From Pseudomonas sp. B28(2017) (lineage in GTDB: Bacteria > Pseudomonadota > Gammaproteobacteria > Pseudomonadales > Pseudomonadaceae): DNA of 64,000 bases. Below are positions 57,717 through 64,000 of this stretch, piece after piece. The stretch is taken from positions 1 through 64,000 of the forward strand of contig NZ_NEJH01000011.1 in the NCBI RefSeq assembly GCF_002113025.1, read 5' to 3'. Below the pieces are notes generated by a model, which ran no database searches, was not told where the DNA came from, and saw nothing but the letters and a program-made list of their open reading frames with translations. The translations under genes were made by a program, and so were the position numbers. Each line of letters opens with the position of its first letter. Positions within the stretch are counted from its first letter, which is position 1.

Positions 57717-59057
57717 TCAATACACCCAAACCTCAACCCGCCGATTCCTGATCCTTCCCTCATCGGCGCTATTGGCCGCCACCGGCATTTCGGCACCGAA
57801 TCCACGAATCTCGCGAAACACCACGCCGCTCTTCACCAATTCCCGTCGTACTGCCATGGCTCGCAGTTTCGACAACAGATCGGCGCGCGCCGGGTCGCTC
57901 TTGGCGTCGCCAAACCCCACCAGCGTGACCTGTCCATCGGTCTTGCCGTGCTGCTTTATATAGTCGAGCACCCGCCGCAGGTCCTGTCGGGCCTTGTTGT
58001 CCAGGGTGGCGCTACCTTCCTCGAAACGGAAGTTCACCGACAGCCGTTGAGCATGTCGACTCAGTGCCTGATAACCCTCGGGCATCAACGCATTGGGTGT
58101 CACGGCCATGGCCTGGACGGTTTGGGCAATAAAGCCGTTGGCGGCCACAATGGCTTGACCTTCAGTGCTTTGGGCAAAGGCCACCAGGGCGTTGGCCCAG
58201 GGGTTTTTTACGTTGGGTGGCAGGTAGAAGAACAATCGGCGGGACAGCGGATAGTCTTCCGTGGCAATCAGGCTGTTGAGCGGCAGCATGGCTTGCGATT
58301 GACCATCGATAATGGCCACGGCCCTGGCCTGGCGCACGTAGGGTAAACCGATGAAACCGATGCCTTGTGGATCTGCGCTGACTGCATCGGACAGTTGTTC
58401 GCTGGACTCGAAGCGTTTCGCCGCGCTGCCGAGGGTTTTCCCACGACCACTGAGGACCAGTTGCTTGAAGGTGTCGTAGGTCCCGGACTGATCATCCCGC
58501 GCATACAGATGAATCGGCCCGCCACGGCCGCCGATGTCTTCCCAGGTCTTCACCTCGCCACTGAAGATGCGCGCCAGTTGCACAGTGTCGAGTTGGTTCA
58601 GCGGATTGTCCGGGTGAAGGATGATCGCCAGGCCGTCGATGGCGATGACCTGTTCGGCGCTTGGGCTTTTCAGGTCACCGAGGGACTGCAGGCTGGCCAG
58701 TTCGCTGTCCTTGATCGGTCGCGATGAGGCGGCCAGATCGGCACTGGCTGCTTTTAACGCGGCGAAACCGGTGCTGGAACCATGGGCTGCCACCTCCACC
58801 ACGATCCGGCGGCCCTGGACGGTTTCGCCGACAATGCGCAGTTCATTGGCGGTGTCCGGGGTTTCGCGGTGAATCCTGCGCAGGCCCTGTGCGCTCAGCA
58901 ACCCCTCGACCAGTGCCGGGCCCAATGCTGCGCCGATGGTGTTGGAACCCTGAATGCGCAGCACCGGGCCGTGTTCGGGTGTCGGCAAGTCGCCGGCCGA
59001 GGCCGCCTGCGGCAAGCCCATGCACAGCATCAACAGGAACAACACGCGCAGCATCAT
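57717..59057 (-). CDS. PstS-like phosphate-binding domain fused to OmpA domain
   Basis: A 446-residue exported protein. A Sec signal peptide of about 22 residues ('MMLRVLFLLMLCMGLPQAASA') is followed by a PstS-like domain (about 30-320): 'IQGSNTIGAALGPALVEGLL', 'AAHGSSTGFAALKAASADLA' and 'ARDDQSGTYDTFKQLVLSGRG'. The C-terminal OmpA domain (about 330-446) has 'NFRFEEGSATLDNKARQDL' and 'LVGFGDAKSDPARADLLSKLRA', which would bind peptidoglycan. ATG 59057 is used. No pst operon adjoins it. It likely holds a phosphate- or anion-binding receptor at the cell wall; exact role unknown. Confidence 0.85.
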   Translation of the reverse strand: MMLRVLFLLMLCMGLPQAASAGDLPTPEHGPVLRIQGSNTIGAALGPALVEGLLSAQGLRRIHRETPDTANELRIVGETVQGRRIVVEVAAHGSSTGFAALKAASADLAASSRPIKDSELASLQSLGDLKSPSAEQVIAIDGLAIILHPDNPLNQLDTVQLARIFSGEVKTWEDIGGRGGPIHLYARDDQSGTYDTFKQLVLSGRGKTLGSAAKRFESSEQLSDAVSADPQGIGFIGLPYVRQARAVAIIDGQSQAMLPLNSLIATEDYPLSRRLFFYLPPNVKNPWANALVAFAQSTEGQAIVAANGFIAQTVQAMAVTPNALMPEGYQALSRHAQRLSVNFRFEEGSATLDNKARQDLRRVLDYIKQHGKTDGQVTLVGFGDAKSDPARADLLSKLRAMAVRRELVKSGVVFREIRGFGAEMPVAANSADEGRIRNRRVEVWVY

Positions 59058-59133
59058 GCCGGCACCTTGCATAGCCAAAGGAGGTGTCGGGAGATTAAGT
59101 CAGAAAGGTTTCCGAAAAATGACACTTTGCAAA

Positions 59134-59223
59134 TGTGGGAGCGAGCCTGCTCGCGAAGAGGACATGTCAGTCGACATCATTGTTGAATGACACACCGCTT
59201 TCGCGAGCAGGCTCGCTCCCACA
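59134..59223. repeat. BIME upstream of PstS-OmpA gene
   Basis: Two inverted REP units with the spacer 'gaggacatgtcagtcgacatcattgttgaatgacac', the second BIME class. Confidence 0.92.
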
Positions 59224-59249
59224 ATGGTTACATGCGGATGGTTAGGAAA

Positions 59250-60062
59250 TCAGCTCAACTCAAGCCATATCGGCGCATGGTCCGAAGGTTTTTCCATGCC
59301 ACGCAGTTCGTAGTCCACCCCGGCGGCCTTCACCCGCGGCAGCAAGCCGTGGGAGGCGAGGATCAGGTCGATACGCAGGCCACGCTTGGGCTCGTCTTCG
59401 AAGCCACGGCTACGGTAGTCGAACCAGCTGAAGGTGTCGGTCACGTCCGGGTTCAAGTGACGGAAACTGTCGACCAGACCCCAGTTTTTCAGGCGTGCCA
59501 TCCACTCGCGCTCTTCCGGCAGGAAGCTGCATTTGCCGGTTTTCAGCCAGCGCTTCATGTTGTCCGGGCCGATGCCGATGTCGCAGTCTTCCGGGGAAAT
59601 GTTCACATCGCCCATCACCACCAGTGGCTGGTCATTCTTGAACTGGCTTTCCAGCAATTGCTGCAAATCGCTGTAGAAGCGTTCCTTGGCCGGGAATTTG
59701 GTCGGGTGGTCGCGGTTTTCGCCCTGTGGGAAATAACCGTTCATGATGGTCACCGGCACGCCATTGGCATCGGCGAAGGTGCCCCAGATGAAGCGCCGCT
59801 GGGCGTCCTCTTCGTCGGTGGCGAAACCTTTATGCAGGGCCAGCGGCTCCTGGCGCGAGAGCAGGGCGACGCCGTAGTGGCCTTTTTGCCCATGGAAATA
59901 CACGTGATAGCCCAGCGCCTTGACTTCATCAAGGGGGAACTGGTCGTCGTGGACCTTGGTTTCCTGCAAACCGATCACGTCGGGCTGGTGCTTGTCGATC
60001 AGCGCCGCCAGCTGATGGGGACGGGCGCGCAGCCCGTTGATGTTGAAGGAGACGATCTTCAT
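59250..60062 (-). CDS. xthA: Exodeoxyribonuclease III XthA
   Basis: A 270-residue AP endonuclease/3'-exonuclease of the EEP fold. The Mg-binding and catalytic motifs are 'IVSFNINGLRAR', 'IGLQETKVHDDQFP', 'GDVNISPEDCDIG', 'GLRIDLILAS' and 'KPSDHAPIWLEL'. ATG 60062 is used; the frame extends 13 codons further upstream without support. It acts in base-excision repair at abasic sites. It is flanked on both sides by BIMEs and stands alone. Confidence 0.95.
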   Translation of the reverse strand: MKIVSFNINGLRARPHQLAALIDKHQPDVIGLQETKVHDDQFPLDEVKALGYHVYFHGQKGHYGVALLSRQEPLALHKGFATDEEDAQRRFIWGTFADANGVPVTIMNGYFPQGENRDHPTKFPAKERFYSDLQQLLESQFKNDQPLVVMGDVNISPEDCDIGIGPDNMKRWLKTGKCSFLPEEREWMARLKNWGLVDSFRHLNPDVTDTFSWFDYRSRGFEDEPKRGLRIDLILASHGLLPRVKAAGVDYELRGMEKPSDHAPIWLELS

Positions 60063-60172
60063 GGTCGGCAGTCCTGGCAAAAGGGCGATGCTAGCTGACA
60101 TGTGGGAATCGGGCCAGTGTGGGGTGAGGGGATTCGGCTTTGCCTGTCAGCTTTATGTGGGCAGTGATGGCC

Positions 60173-60248
60173 CCTTCGCGAGCAGGCTCGCTCCCACAGG
60201 AAATAGATGTGGTTTGTACCTTTGTGGGAGCGAGCCTGCTCGCGAAGG
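60173..60248. repeat. BIME (two facing REP units)
   Basis: 'CCTTCGCGAGCAGGCTCGCTCCCACAGG', about 28 bases, then 'TGTGGGAGCGAGCCTGCTCGCGAAGG'. Lies between divergent xthA and the GNAT gene. Confidence 0.92.
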
Positions 60249-60359
60249 CGATTTCATTGCCTACACTGATTGCGAATCTGTAAGGAACTGTGTCGGTGCC
60301 AATCAGCTTGTAACAACAAGAGCGCAGCCATCCGAGCTGTGCCGGGGAGATCAACCGTC

Positions 60360-61010
60360 ATGCCCGAAACTTCGACCGTCATCGCCGATGTTCACATGCT
60401 CGGCAGCGGCTACGCCCGCGAAGCGCGTTCGCTGCTGTACCAGGCTTATCGACACGAGCCGACCTTCGGCTATTTGTTCGAAGCTGAACGCCCCGGCTAC
60501 GAACAGCGGGTTCGCGCCACCGTGCGCGAACTGGTGACCCAGCATTTTCTCCAGGACCTGCCGGCGATCGGCCTGCTGGTTAACGACCGCCTGATCGGCA
60601 TCGCCCTGATCGCACCGCCACAACGTCGTCTTGGCATCACCGAAAGTTGGGCCTGGCGCCTGCGGATGGTGCTCAGCACAGGATTTCGCTGTACTCGTCG
60701 CTACCTCGAATATCACGCTGCCGTGGAGGCCTGCGTGCCGAACGACTCGATGCACGTCCTGCCATTGCTGGGGGTACATCCGCAGTTCCAGGGCAAACAC
60801 TTCGGCGAGCAGTTGCTGCAGGCCGTGCACAACTGGTGCGCGGTGGATGAAAACTCTCAGGGCGTGATTCTCGATACCGGCAATCCACGTTATCTGGAGT
60901 TCTACAAGCGTCAGGGCTATGAGGAAATCGGCGAGGTCGCCGTAGGACCGGTTCGCGAGCATGTGTTTTTTCACCCCAATCCCCAAGTGTTACACAGCGC
61001 ATCGGCCTGA
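60360..61010 (+). CDS. GNAT-family N-acetyltransferase
   Basis: A 216-residue acetyltransferase. The acetyl-CoA motif A is 'LPLLGVHPQFQGKHFGEQLL' and motif B 'VILDTGNPRYLEFYKRQGYEEIG'. GGGGAGA precedes the ATG at 60360. No substrate can be assigned. It is followed 78 bases later by tamA on the same strand, a conserved type of neighbour order, but the two genes are probably separate transcripts. Confidence 0.85.
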   Translation: MPETSTVIADVHMLGSGYAREARSLLYQAYRHEPTFGYLFEAERPGYEQRVRATVRELVTQHFLQDLPAIGLLVNDRLIGIALIAPPQRRLGITESWAWRLRMVLSTGFRCTRRYLEYHAAVEACVPNDSMHVLPLLGVHPQFQGKHFGEQLLQAVHNWCAVDENSQGVILDTGNPRYLEFYKRQGYEEIGEVAVGPVREHVFFHPNPQVLHSASA

Positions 61011-61088
61011 GCCGCGAACTTTCTTTGCATGCCAGGCTCTATCACGCTTCCATGTTCATGATCCATGCTCGTGATAGCATCCGCGCCT

Positions 61089-62816
61089 ATGAAGTTTCCA
61101 GGAAGAAATACCAGCGGTGTGCTGATGCTGATGATCAGCTGCGCGGCGCTGGCACAAAGTGAATTGGATGTGCGGGTCAAACCGTCCAATGATGAGCTCA
61201 AGGCCAATATAGAAGGCTATATCGGCAGCCTCGGCGATCGCGATGAGCAGGCATTGCTGCGCTTCAGCCGTGGCGCCGAAGAGCAGGCGCGCAAGGCCGC
61301 CCAGGCCTTGGGTTATTACCAGCCAGACATCGACAGCGAGGTGAAGGGTGGCGACACGCCGCGCCTGGTATTGAAGGTCGACCCCGGCGAGCCGGTGCAC
61401 CTGCGCAATGTTACGGTGCGTGTCGACGGTCCGGCAGCCTCCCTCAAATCCTTTCGAGTCCCCAAAAGCGACGCGCTCAAGCCCGGTGCCGTGCTCAATC
61501 ATGGTCACTACGAGGACGCCAAGCGCCTGATCCAGAATCAGGCTTCGCGCTATGGCTTTTTCAGCGGCCACTTCACCCGTTCAAAACTGTCGGTCGACCC
61601 GCGGGCCGGCGTTGCCGACATCGAATTGATCTATGAAAGTGGTCCGCGCTATACCCTGGGCAAGGTCAGCTTCGAAGGTGATACGCCGTTCGATGACGAG
61701 CTGCTGCAGCGCATGGTGCCTTTCAAGGCCGGCACGCCCTATGACTCGGAATTGATCGCCGAACTCAATCAGAACCTGCAATCGAGCGGCTACTTCGAAG
61801 GCGTGCGTGTGGACGCGGCACCCACGGCGTCCAGGGACGATGCGATCCCGGTGGACGTCAAGCTCGAAACCCGCAAGCCACGGACCATGGGCCTGGGCCT
61901 GGGTTTCTCCACCGACGTCGGCCCACGGGCCAAGGCCAACTGGACCCGGCACTGGGTCAACGCGCAAGGGCACAGTTACGGCTGGGAGGCCGAAGTTTCG
62001 GCACCACGGCAAAACGTCGGGCTGTTCTACGACATTCCGCTGGACCCGCCGCTGACGGACAAACTGCGTTTTGCCGGCGGCTATCAGAATGAAGATCTCG
62101 CGGGCACCGACACCCACAGTAAGTTGCTGACTCTCGGCCCCGAGTGGCACAGCAAATTGCCCAGCGGCTGGCAGCGGGTGGTGTCGCTGAAGTGGCAGCG
62201 CGAGGATTACCAACTGGGTGACGACTCGGGGCTCAGTAACTTGCTGATGCCCGGCGTGAGCTATTCGTACCTCAAAAGCGACAACCGCATCGACCCGCAC
62301 AACGGTTATCGCCTGGCATTCGAAAGTAAAGTTGCCAAGGAAGGTCTGGGTTCCGACAGCAACCTGATCTACGGCACGGCGCTGGTCAAAGGCTTGACCA
62401 CTGTGTTCGACAACCATCGCTTCCTCGGACGGGTACAGGTCGGCGGCAGTGCCACCAACGGTTTCAAATCGATACCGCCGTCGTTGCGCTTCTTCGCCGG
62501 TGGCGACCAGAGTGTGCGCGGTTACGACTATCAGAGCCTGTCCCCGGAAAACTCCGACGGTGACCGCATCGGTGGCCGCTACATGGTGGCCGCCAGCGCG
62601 GAATATCAGTATTCCATCGCCGAAAAATGGCGGATCGCGACCTTTGTCGATCAGGGCAACTCCTTCAATACACTCGAACTGCCGAACCTCAAGACCGGGG
62701 TCGGTATCGGCGTACGCTGGGTATCGCCGGTGGGGCCGATCCGCCTCGACCTGGCCCATGCGCTGGACGACGATGGCGGCATTCGACTGCACTTTTCCAT
62801 GGGGCCTGAGCTGTGA
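61089..62816 (+). CDS. tamA: Outer-membrane assembly factor TamA (Omp85 family)
   Basis: A 575-residue outer-membrane protein with a signal peptide of about 23 residues. It has three POTRA domains (about 25-265, e.g. 'LGKVSFEGDTPFDDELLQRM') and a C-terminal 16-stranded beta-barrel with the Omp85 'VRGYDYQSLSPEN' loop and 'RLDLAHALDDDGGIRLHFSMGPEL' end (shown in part). With TamB it moves lipids or autotransporter proteins between membranes. ATG 61089 is used; TGA overlaps the tamB start (GTGA). An imperfect dyad with 8-bp arms (61039-61077) lies just upstream. Confidence 0.94.
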   Translation: MKFPGRNTSGVLMLMISCAALAQSELDVRVKPSNDELKANIEGYIGSLGDRDEQALLRFSRGAEEQARKAAQALGYYQPDIDSEVKGGDTPRLVLKVDPGEPVHLRNVTVRVDGPAASLKSFRVPKSDALKPGAVLNHGHYEDAKRLIQNQASRYGFFSGHFTRSKLSVDPRAGVADIELIYESGPRYTLGKVSFEGDTPFDDELLQRMVPFKAGTPYDSELIAELNQNLQSSGYFEGVRVDAAPTASRDDAIPVDVKLETRKPRTMGLGLGFSTDVGPRAKANWTRHWVNAQGHSYGWEAEVSAPRQNVGLFYDIPLDPPLTDKLRFAGGYQNEDLAGTDTHSKLLTLGPEWHSKLPSGWQRVVSLKWQREDYQLGDDSGLSNLLMPGVSYSYLKSDNRIDPHNGYRLAFESKVAKEGLGSDSNLIYGTALVKGLTTVFDNHRFLGRVQVGGSATNGFKSIPPSLRFFAGGDQSVRGYDYQSLSPENSDGDRIGGRYMVAASAEYQYSIAEKWRIATFVDQGNSFNTLELPNLKTGVGIGVRWVSPVGPIRLDLAHALDDDGGIRLHFSMGPEL

Positions 62817-64000
62817 AGCGTGGTTTGAAAGTAACGCTGCTGGCGATCGCGGCGCTGTTGATGCTGGTTGTCCTGACACTGGCCACGGTGTTGGGCACGG
62901 CGATGGGCAGCCGCTGGGCATTGGGCTTCGTCCCGGGCTTGACCCTGGAAAACTTCCAGGGCCGGCTGGGCGGGCAATGGAGTGCCGACCGGGTGTTGTG
63001 GCAACAGGACAGCAACCGGGTCGAGTTGAGCCAGGTGATTTTTGCCTGGTCGCCGTTGTGCCTGGCCCGCAGGACCTTGTGCATCGAGCAAGTGCAGGCC
63101 GGTCAGGTCAGCCTGACCTTCCCGCCGGGTGCAGAAGAGCCGAGCAGCGGCCCGATCACGCTCCCGGAGCTGAAGTTGCCATTGGCCATCGAGCTTGGAG
63201 AGATCAAGGTCGGCCGCCTGCTGTTCAACGGCAGCGAAGAACTCAAGGGGTTACAGCTGGCGGCGCACTGGACGGCGGCCGGTTTGAAGATCGACGCGGT
63301 ATCGTTACAGCGCGAAGACCTGAGCCTGAACCTGTCCGGCCTGCTGCAACCGAGCGGTAACTGGCCGCTCAGCGCCGAAGGCAAACTGACCCTGCTGTCG
63401 ACGCCTGAGCCCCTGGCGCTGGCGTTGAAGATCGACGGCGACCTGCTGAAAACCCTGAACCTGAAAGCCGACAGTAGCGGTTACCTCAACGGGCAACTGA
63501 CAGGCGAACTGCAACCGCTGGTGGAAAACCTGCCAGCCAAGGTGCGAATCACCGCCGATGGCTTCAAGCCCAGTGCCGATCTGCCGGACACCCTGCAACT
63601 CAATCAGCTTGAGCTCACGGGTGCCGGTGACTTGAAGAACGGTTACGCGCTGCTCGGCAAAGCCACGTTACCCGCCGAGCAAGGGCCAGTCGCATTGGCG
63701 CTGCAAGGCAGGGTCGACGCCAGCGGCGCGCAGATCGCCGCGCTGGACCTGACCGCCAACGACAAGCAAAGCCTCAGGCTCACAGGGCAGCTGGATTGGA
63801 GCAAAGGCCTGAGCGCCGAGGCGAAGATCGACTGGCTGGACTTCCCGTGGCACCGTCTCTATCCGTTGATCGACGAGCCGGAGGTGACGTTGCGCCGCTT
63901 CAACGGCGAGGTGTCCTACACCGACGGCAAGTACCTCGGTCATTTTGACGCCGCGGCGGATGGTCCGGCCGGCGCCTTCACCCTGGCCAGTCCGTTCGCG
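62813..64000 (+). CDS. tamB: Translocation/assembly module TamB, N-terminal part
   Basis: The first 396 codons of a very large protein (about 1,200 residues in the family), cut by the window end. It starts at a GTG overlapping the tamA stop (GTGA). An N-terminal signal-anchor ('LLAIAALLMLVVLTLATVLG') spans the inner membrane; the rest is a repetitive beta-rich AsmA/TamB-type region, the start of a hydrophobic-groove rod. It is the inner-membrane partner of TamA. The C-terminal DUF490 part lies outside the window. Confidence 0.93.
   Translation, partial: MKRGLKVTLLAIAALLMLVVLTLATVLGTAMGSRWALGFVPGLTLENFQGRLGGQWSADRVLWQQDSNRVELSQVIFAWSPLCLARRTLCIEQVQAGQVSLTFPPGAEEPSSGPITLPELKLPLAIELGEIKVGRLLFNGSEELKGLQLAAHWTAAGLKIDAVSLQREDLSLNLSGLLQPSGNWPLSAEGKLTLLSTPEPLALALKIDGDLLKTLNLKADSSGYLNGQLTGELQPLVENLPAKVRITADGFKPSADLPDTLQLNQLELTGAGDLKNGYALLGKATLPAEQGPVALALQGRVDASGAQIAALDLTANDKQSLRLTGQLDWSKGLSAEAKIDWLDFPWHRLYPLIDEPEVTLRRFNGEVSYTDGKYLGHFDAAADGPAGAFTLASPFA

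Overview
The window is chromosomal DNA of a Pseudomonas of the fluorescens group. The evidence is the high GC content, the many 'GGGAGCGAGCCTGCTCGCG' REP palindromes typical of that group, the liu leucine-catabolism genes with a MerR regulator, the phnWX genes, and two small RNAs that are Pseudomonas hallmarks (PrrF and CrcY). No rRNA, tRNA, prophage, insertion sequence or CRISPR array was seen. The window reads as ordinary core and accessory metabolic chromosome, and its most interesting content lies between genes.

Layout. 0.2-15 kb: an APC amino-acid permease, then two paralogous polar amino-acid ABC transporters on either side of the potassium transporter kup. The first has an RpiR regulator and an embedded M14 deacylase. 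The second has a LysR regulator and an M20 amidohydrolase. 15-19 kb: fadH, a D-cysteine desulfhydrase-like PLP enzyme and a cytochrome b561. 19-26 kb: a 2-aminoethylphosphonate region (phnX, phnW, two LysR regulators, an organophosphate-type MFS carrier, a glycine-oxidase-like FAD enzyme). 26-31 kb: an orphan VgrG, a YebC paralogue, a leucine-rich-repeat protein kinase and zapE. 31.6-39.3 kb: a PotFGHI-type ABC transporter interleaved with an HcnABC/opine-oxidase-like three-subunit dehydrogenase, with a divergent IclR regulator. 39.4-42.4 kb: an ECF sigma/anti-sigma pair divergent from a catalase-like/cytochrome b561 operon; both strands carry the same candidate promoter motif.

42.5-45.2 kb: an M14 carboxypeptidase, a Fur-controlled PrrF-type sRNA on the minus strand, a small Pseudomonas-type protein, and a cI-like repressor whose S24 active site looks dead. 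45.3-55.1 kb: liuDCBA, an acyl-CoA ligase, liuE and liuR. Three copies of one palindrome (TTkACGTtwACGTmAA-type) lie at the liuA and liuR promoters and are the likely LiuR boxes. Between liuE and the ligase sits a CrcY-type sRNA with a sigma-54 promoter, CbrB-like half-sites, repeated AAnAAnAA motifs and a terminator hairpin. 55.2-64 kb: LysR and acyl-CoA dehydrogenase, a PstS-OmpA fusion, xthA, a GNAT acetyltransferase, tamA and the start of tamB, which runs off the end.

The genes fit a nutritionally versatile rhizosphere-type lifestyle: scavenging amino acids, polyamine- or opine-like amines, phosphonates and leucine. Catabolite repression (CrcY), iron (PrrF) and an ECF stress circuit sit on top. 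CA-rich Crc/Hfq-type motifs overlap the translation starts of the first permease and the second amino-acid binding protein, so CrcY-type control may act on genes in this same window. REP/BIME elements fall in most gene ends; several sit inside operons, and one has the structure of a Rho-independent terminator.
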